DNA of 64,000 nucleotides from an uncultured Bacteroidales bacterium (lineage in GTDB: Bacteria; Bacteroidota; Bacteroidia; Bacteroidales; Muribaculaceae). The position numbers and the translations under genes were made by a program. The stretch is taken from assembly GCA_902776435.1 (NCBI GenBank), contig CACYQB010000011.1:248001-312000 (forward strand), written 5' to 3'. Positions within the stretch are counted from its first letter, which is position 1. The number at the start of each line of letters is the position of its first letter. Positions 59,491-64,000 of the stretch are shown in pieces. Below the pieces are notes generated by a model. That model saw nothing but the letters and a program-made list of their open reading frames with translations. It had not been told where the DNA came from and ran no database searches.

Positions 59491-61620
59491 ATGACAATAA
59501 AACAAATACAAGTCAAGAATTTTCGTCTTCTAAAAGACTTTAAAATAGATCTTCAGAAGGAATTGTCCCTTGTCATTGGTAGGAATAATGTTGGAAAGAC
59601 GTCAATACTAATAGTTTTGGACAAGTTCCTTAACAGCAATAAAGATCGAAATAAGAGATTTCAATACAACGATTTTAACATCGACTTTCAGAAAGAAATA
59701 GAAGACATGTTGGATAAATCCATTGTACAGGAGGAAAATTATCAAACAAAGAGTATTAGTCTTCGGCTTATCATTGAGTATTATGATTCAGATAGCCTTG
59801 ATAATATTGGCAATAAAATCTTAACAAACTTAGAAGATGATAATAATTTTTTCTCATTAGGATTCGATTACCAGCTTGATTATGAATCTTACAAGCTCCT
59901 CATGAAAGACTATATTGAGAAAAAAACAAAGTTTGAGGGGAAACACAAGGATCACAAGAAAGATATTACATTTGATAAAAGCGATTATATGGAAACTAAT
60001 CATCATCATTTCTTCCATATAGTTCGGAAATCTGTGCATGTAGAGAAAGATACATTAGAACTTGACGAAAGTCGTTTTATTAAGTTAGATGGTTTGCTTG
60101 GTTTTAGACTAGAAGATGTAATTAATTTCGAATATATAAGTGCTAGACGCGAAGTAGATAATAAAGAAGTTGACCATACTCTTTCTGGGCAGACATCAGA
60201 GCTGTATAAGGCACAAGAAGATAGTGATGAGAACGTGAAGGCAAAGGAGGATTTTATAAGCAGCTTGATTGAAACGGATAAAGCCTTAACGAAAATTTAT
60301 GATAGCATGTTTGAAGACATAATAAAGAAAGTTGGGCTCCTTGGTGGCATGCGTCAACAAGAGACTATCATTAAAGTGATTTCTACTCTTCAAGATCGTG
60401 AGCTATTGAAAGACAATACAACAATAGTGTATGAACACGATCAACGCAATCTTCCTGAGAACTTCAATGGCCTTGGTTACATGAACCTTATTTCTATGAT
60501 ATTTGAAATCAGTTTAATTGTTGAAAGGATGAAACGCATACAAAGCAGGAGACCTGCTGATATCAATCTTCTTTTCATAGAAGAACCTGAAGCGCATACA
60601 CATCCACAAATGCAATATGTATTTATAAAGAATATTAAGCAACTGTTGAGAAATGGCATTGAGAGAAAGGATGGTATAAAGGCGTCATTACAATCTATTG
60701 TATCAACTCACTCATCTCATATTGTGGCGGATTGTGATTTTGATGACATAAAATATCTCAAGCGTCTTGATGGTCATAACGCAGTAGTGTCTAAAAACTT
60801 GCAAGATTTGAAGAAGCTCTATATTAAAAAAGATAAAAACGGTGAGGAAAATATTGATGAGAAAGCAGCCTATCGTTTCCTAAAACAATATCTTACATTA
60901 ATGAATAGTGAGCTATTCTTTGCAGATAAGGCCATATTTGTTGAGGGTGATACTGAAAGAATTTTATTACCTTTAATGATGCGTAAAGTTGATAAAGAGT
61001 TTGAGCCCAAATATGAAAGCGGCGAGTTGGGGCTCTTGTCTCAGAACATTTCCGTTCTTCCGATTGGAGCACACTCTCATATCTTTGAGAAATTTTTTCA
61101 CTTTATCGGACTTTCCAAATTGTTGGTTATTACTGATATTGATATTTGTAGTGCAGATAATCGCAAAAAGTGCCCCTATGAAGAAGGAAAGGATCTGATT
61201 ACATCAAACACCGCCTTGAAACACTATTTCAATGATAGCAATATAACAAACTATAGAAGTAGGACTTCAGACAATAAACTGCTAAAATGGAATAATGATA
61301 ATAAAAAAATGTCGCCGGATACAAGTGGCAATATGATGGTCTGTTATCAGTTAGAAGAAGAAGGTTATCAACCACGTAGTTTTGAAGATGATTTCTTTAA
61401 ATTGAATGCTGATTTTATTGCGAATAGTAATATTGATGAAGCAGCATTGAATTCTAATGCTCTTGCAAAGTTTAGAGATAATAGAAACCCATATGAATTA
61501 GCCGAAAGTGTAAAGAGCAAAGCCGCTCTAGCAATCAGTCTAATACTCGCAGAGGAAGATGACAAAGAATGGAAGGTTCCGACATATATAAAAGAGGGGT
61601 TACTATGGATGAGGAGTTAA
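59491..61620 (+). CDS. OLD-family ATPase-Toprim nuclease (GajA-like)
   Basis: 709 residues. ABC-type ATPase halves: Walker A 'LVIGRNNVGKTSILIVLDKF' (about 27-46) and signature/Walker B 'NLLFIEEPEAHTHPQMQYVF' (about 360-380) with 'IVSTHSSHIV'. A C-terminal Toprim domain follows: 'DKAIFVEGDTERILLPLMMR' (Glu) and 'LLVITDIDICS' (DxD). This is the GajA layout of the Gabija defence system, which nicks DNA when NTPs run low. Longer than typical GajA (about 580). Overlaps the helicase gene by 16 nt. Confidence 0.88.
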   Translation: MTIKQIQVKNFRLLKDFKIDLQKELSLVIGRNNVGKTSILIVLDKFLNSNKDRNKRFQYNDFNIDFQKEIEDMLDKSIVQEENYQTKSISLRLIIEYYDSDSLDNIGNKILTNLEDDNNFFSLGFDYQLDYESYKLLMKDYIEKKTKFEGKHKDHKKDITFDKSDYMETNHHHFFHIVRKSVHVEKDTLELDESRFIKLDGLLGFRLEDVINFEYISARREVDNKEVDHTLSGQTSELYKAQEDSDENVKAKEDFISSLIETDKALTKIYDSMFEDIIKKVGLLGGMRQQETIIKVISTLQDRELLKDNTTIVYEHDQRNLPENFNGLGYMNLISMIFEISLIVERMKRIQSRRPADINLLFIEEPEAHTHPQMQYVFIKNIKQLLRNGIERKDGIKASLQSIVSTHSSHIVADCDFDDIKYLKRLDGHNAVVSKNLQDLKKLYIKKDKNGEENIDEKAAYRFLKQYLTLMNSELFFADKAIFVEGDTERILLPLMMRKVDKEFEPKYESGELGLLSQNISVLPIGAHSHIFEKFFHFIGLSKLLVITDIDICSADNRKKCPYEEGKDLITSNTALKHYFNDSNITNYRSRTSDNKLLKWNNDNKKMSPDTSGNMMVCYQLEEEGYQPRSFEDDFFKLNADFIANSNIDEAALNSNALAKFRDNRNPYELAESVKSKAALAISLILAEEDDKEWKVPTYIKEGLLWMRS

Positions 61621-63527
61621 TGCAAATCATGCAACACATCCATGATGGCCATCATTTCATATTAAGTGGTGGAGCTGGAAGTGGTAAAACTTATACGTTA
61701 GTACAGGTGATCAAGCAAATTATCAGAGAGTATCCAACTTCTCTAATTGCTTGTATAACTTACACAAACGCTGCTGTCCGTGAAATAGAAAGCCGTGTAA
61801 ACCATAATAATCTTCGAGTGTCAACTATTCACGATTTTTTATGGGATTGTATTGGCAATTTTCAGAAAGAGCTTCATGACTCTATTGTAGAACTAATTAA
61901 TGATGGAGCGATAAGCGTTAGTGGAAATGTGAATTTGCCTATTAGTACTGATTTTTTTGTGCAGAATGAGGAGTTAAAGCCAATTCAATACAAGGAATAC
62001 CTGCACGTAAGCGATGGTGTCATTTCCCATGACGAAGTATTAAAGGTTGCCAAATACATGTTTAATCATTACCCAAAATTACGTGATGTCGTAAAAGGCT
62101 CGTACCCATTCATACTAATTGATGAATACCAAGATACCAGCCCATTGGTGATAGAAATATTACTTCACTCTTTTGACGAAGATGATAAGCGTCGAACTAT
62201 AATCGGTTTTTTCGGCGACACCATGCAAGCAATTTATGATGATGGCGTTGGAGACATAGATACTTATAAGTATCCTTCGGGGAAAGTCTATGAAGTCAAA
62301 AAGGAGCAAAATCGTCGTTCGCCCCAGGTTATTATAGACCTTGCTAACAAGATTAGGTTTGACGGGTTAATACAACGTCACTCTGAAGATTCTAATGCAA
62401 CAAATATGAAAGATGGCCAAGTAAAAACAGGCAGGGCTTATTTCTTGTATTCAAACTCAGAATCAACAACCATTGATGATGTGAGGTTTTTTTTGCAAAA
62501 TGAACAGGGGTGGGATTTTAGTAATCCCCAAACAATTAAGGAACTAAATCTAACGCATAGGCTAATTGCAGGAAAGGCAGGTTTTGCTACACTAATGGAA
62601 ATACATAGCAGTGATGGAATAATGAAATATCGCGATAAGGTCCATAGATTTGTTAAACGACATGATGTTGACACGACAGATAAAACCTTTGGAGACGTTC
62701 TTCATTTTTTAGAAAACACTTTTACTGATGATCGAACCAAAAGAGGCTTTTCACAAACTTCCGACATGGAGTCTTTTATCAATAACAATCAGGCATTATA
62801 TCGACAGGCATTAGATTATTCATATGATGAGTTTATTAAAATGTATGTTTCAAATGACCAACTCATTGATGATAAAAAACAAGAAGAGGACGACAAAAGC
62901 AAAACGGGTTCGAAACGATCAGAATTGGTTCAACATTTAATGAAGATAGAAAACTGCATTTATTTATATTCATGTGGGGAAGTCGGCGATTTCCTGAAAA
63001 TTACAGAGAAAAAGGTGTTAAGCATATCTGATAAGCGCACCTTACACGAGGCTATAGACCAATTAATCAACTCAAGTGAAATGAGAATTGGTGAGGTTAT
63101 AGACTTAGCAGATGAATTAGGTATCGTCAGAAAGGACGAAGCTTTAGAGCGATATAAGGAGCATAATCCCTATGTTTATTATCGTGTTATGGACGTCCCT
63201 TATAGGGAGGTGCAATCTCTATATAAATATTTGGAAGGCATGACCCCATTTTCAACTCAACATAAGACAAAAGGAGCTGAATATGACAATGTTTTTGTGA
63301 TTTTGGATAACGGGAAATGGAACAATTATAATTTTGAGAAACTCTTTACTGCATCAGGAGACGAACTTAATAATTCTGTCGTAAAACGAACACGAAAAAT
63401 ATTCTACGTCTGCTGTACTAGAACAAAAGAGAATTTAGCTGTTTTCTATCATCTGCCATCAAGGGATGTTCTAATAAAAGCTCGTGAATGGTTTGGCATT
63501 GATAACGTTATTTTAATATCAAAATAG
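61605..63527 (+). CDS. UvrD/Rep-like helicase (GajB-like)
   Basis: 640 residues. Walker A 'LSGGAGSGKTYTLVQVI' (about 17-33), Walker B 'FILIDEYQDTSPLVIEIL', motif III-IV 'GFFGDTMQAIYDDGVG', motif V 'TKGAEYDNVFVILD' and motif VI 'RTRKIFYVCCTRTKENLAVF'. Superfamily 1 helicase. Together with the OLD nuclease it makes a Gabija-like pair. Start is the ATG at 61605, inside the end of the nuclease gene. Longer than typical GajB; the extra part is in the 2B-like insert. Confidence 0.88.
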   Translation: MDEELMQIMQHIHDGHHFILSGGAGSGKTYTLVQVIKQIIREYPTSLIACITYTNAAVREIESRVNHNNLRVSTIHDFLWDCIGNFQKELHDSIVELINDGAISVSGNVNLPISTDFFVQNEELKPIQYKEYLHVSDGVISHDEVLKVAKYMFNHYPKLRDVVKGSYPFILIDEYQDTSPLVIEILLHSFDEDDKRRTIIGFFGDTMQAIYDDGVGDIDTYKYPSGKVYEVKKEQNRRSPQVIIDLANKIRFDGLIQRHSEDSNATNMKDGQVKTGRAYFLYSNSESTTIDDVRFFLQNEQGWDFSNPQTIKELNLTHRLIAGKAGFATLMEIHSSDGIMKYRDKVHRFVKRHDVDTTDKTFGDVLHFLENTFTDDRTKRGFSQTSDMESFINNNQALYRQALDYSYDEFIKMYVSNDQLIDDKKQEEDDKSKTGSKRSELVQHLMKIENCIYLYSCGEVGDFLKITEKKVLSISDKRTLHEAIDQLINSSEMRIGEVIDLADELGIVRKDEALERYKEHNPYVYYRVMDVPYREVQSLYKYLEGMTPFSTQHKTKGAEYDNVFVILDNGKWNNYNFEKLFTASGDELNNSVVKRTRKIFYVCCTRTKENLAVFYHLPSRDVLIKAREWFGIDNVILISK

Positions 63528-63685
63528 AAGAGGAATCCAATAAGAGGTTTTCTAGTATAAGTTTTGTTATAAAAAATGAGGTTGGATAACAGTTTTAGTC
63601 AAGTGTGACAATATACCAAAACAACGGATCCATTTCTTTCGTTCCTATATATTCTCAAATAATAGTAAATGTAGTTTGTGATTGT

Positions 63686-64000
63686 ATGAATAGGATAGTT
63701 TTAATCGGCAACGGATTTGATTTAGCTCATGGACTCCCAACCAGATATGAAGATTTCATAAACTGGTATTGGGGAAAGCGGGCTTTTGAGTTTAATGGAA
63801 CAATAAGTAATGTTTCCAAAGATATTCTGTGCGAATTCGAGATCTTTTATCCAAAGACATGGAATGAGTTTGCATTCCATAACTCTTTACCAATAGCGAG
63901 AGACTCAGGGAAACAAGTTATTCAATACTTGAAAAACAATCCTGATTATTACAAGATTCATCCAACTCCATTTTATGAGAGTATTTGCCGGAGTATAGAA
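63686..64000 (+). CDS. abiH: AbiH-like abortive infection protein, N-terminal part
   Basis: 105 residues before the right edge. 'MNRIVLIGNGFDLAHGLPTR' and 'YEDFINWYWGKRAFEF' are the start of AbiH proteins, which give abortive infection against phages; the N-terminus looks like a nucleotide-binding strand-loop (GNGFD). Starts 158 nt after the Gabija-like pair, so it may be a separate unit; no clear promoter box was found. Confidence 0.8.
   Translation, partial: MNRIVLIGNGFDLAHGLPTRYEDFINWYWGKRAFEFNGTISNVSKDILCEFEIFYPKTWNEFAFHNSLPIARDSGKQVIQYLKNNPDYYKIHPTPFYESICRSIE

Overview
The window looks like a chromosomal segment of a gut-type Bacteroidales bacterium of the Prevotellaceae/Muribaculaceae kind. 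The reasons are: a SusC-type receptor, a UpxY-like NusG paralogue next to GDP-fucose genes, a BspA-like leucine-rich-repeat protein with a dockerin-like tail, secreted proteins ending in a 'YDLQGRR' segment, and repeated Bacteroidota promoters (TAnnTTTG about 20 nt after TTTG). No rRNA, tRNA, integrase or CRISPR array was seen. Species level is not decidable from sequence alone.

Layout. 1-16 kb is mostly ordinary chromosome: susC start, glycosyltransferase, radC, a transglutaminase-like protein, a flavodoxin lipoprotein, a NUDIX hydrolase, upxY-gmd-fcl, secreted and LRR proteins, a WG-repeat lipoprotein and small exported proteins. From about 16.4 kb to the right edge the window is an accessory region rich in genome-defence genes and broken genes. 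16.7-25.6 kb holds a WYL regulator, a DEDDh exonuclease, a GmrSD-like enzyme, frameshifted PLD and HAD genes, a stand-alone FtsK-gamma domain and an FtsZ-like gene cut by an amber codon. Five copies of a dyad element sit just upstream of transcription units here, including the WYL gene itself. 25.6-34.3 kb holds a PGN_0703-like nuclease, a second PD-(D/E)XK-like protein, a phosphoesterase, an esterase, a DUF2779 nuclease and McrBC.

34.4-46 kb is the least familiar block. Two paralogous AAA+ ATPases and three paralogous 68-69 residue proteins lie on opposite arms. With them are a BspA-like protein, a 5'-nucleotidase, a TIGR02452 (PARG-like) protein, three tandem SprT-like metalloproteins, a phosphoesterase and a Cys-rich protein. 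Two genes on the plus arm share an identical 40-nt leader that starts with ATG. 46-51.8 kb has a full-consensus sigma-54 promoter, an operon of two NdpA-like proteins flanking a membrane protein, a DUF262 remnant and an unknown two-gene cassette.

52.0-63.5 kb is one dense run of genes read from one promoter and a structured leader: a small protein, a C5-cytosine methyltransferase, a McrB-like ATPase, a DUF2971 protein, an LlaJI-like protein, then a Gabija-like pair (OLD nuclease plus UvrD-like helicase). An AbiH-like gene runs off the right edge. In total at least five recognisable anti-phage modules and several candidate new ones lie side by side. Family names rest on motifs read by eye; no database search was run.
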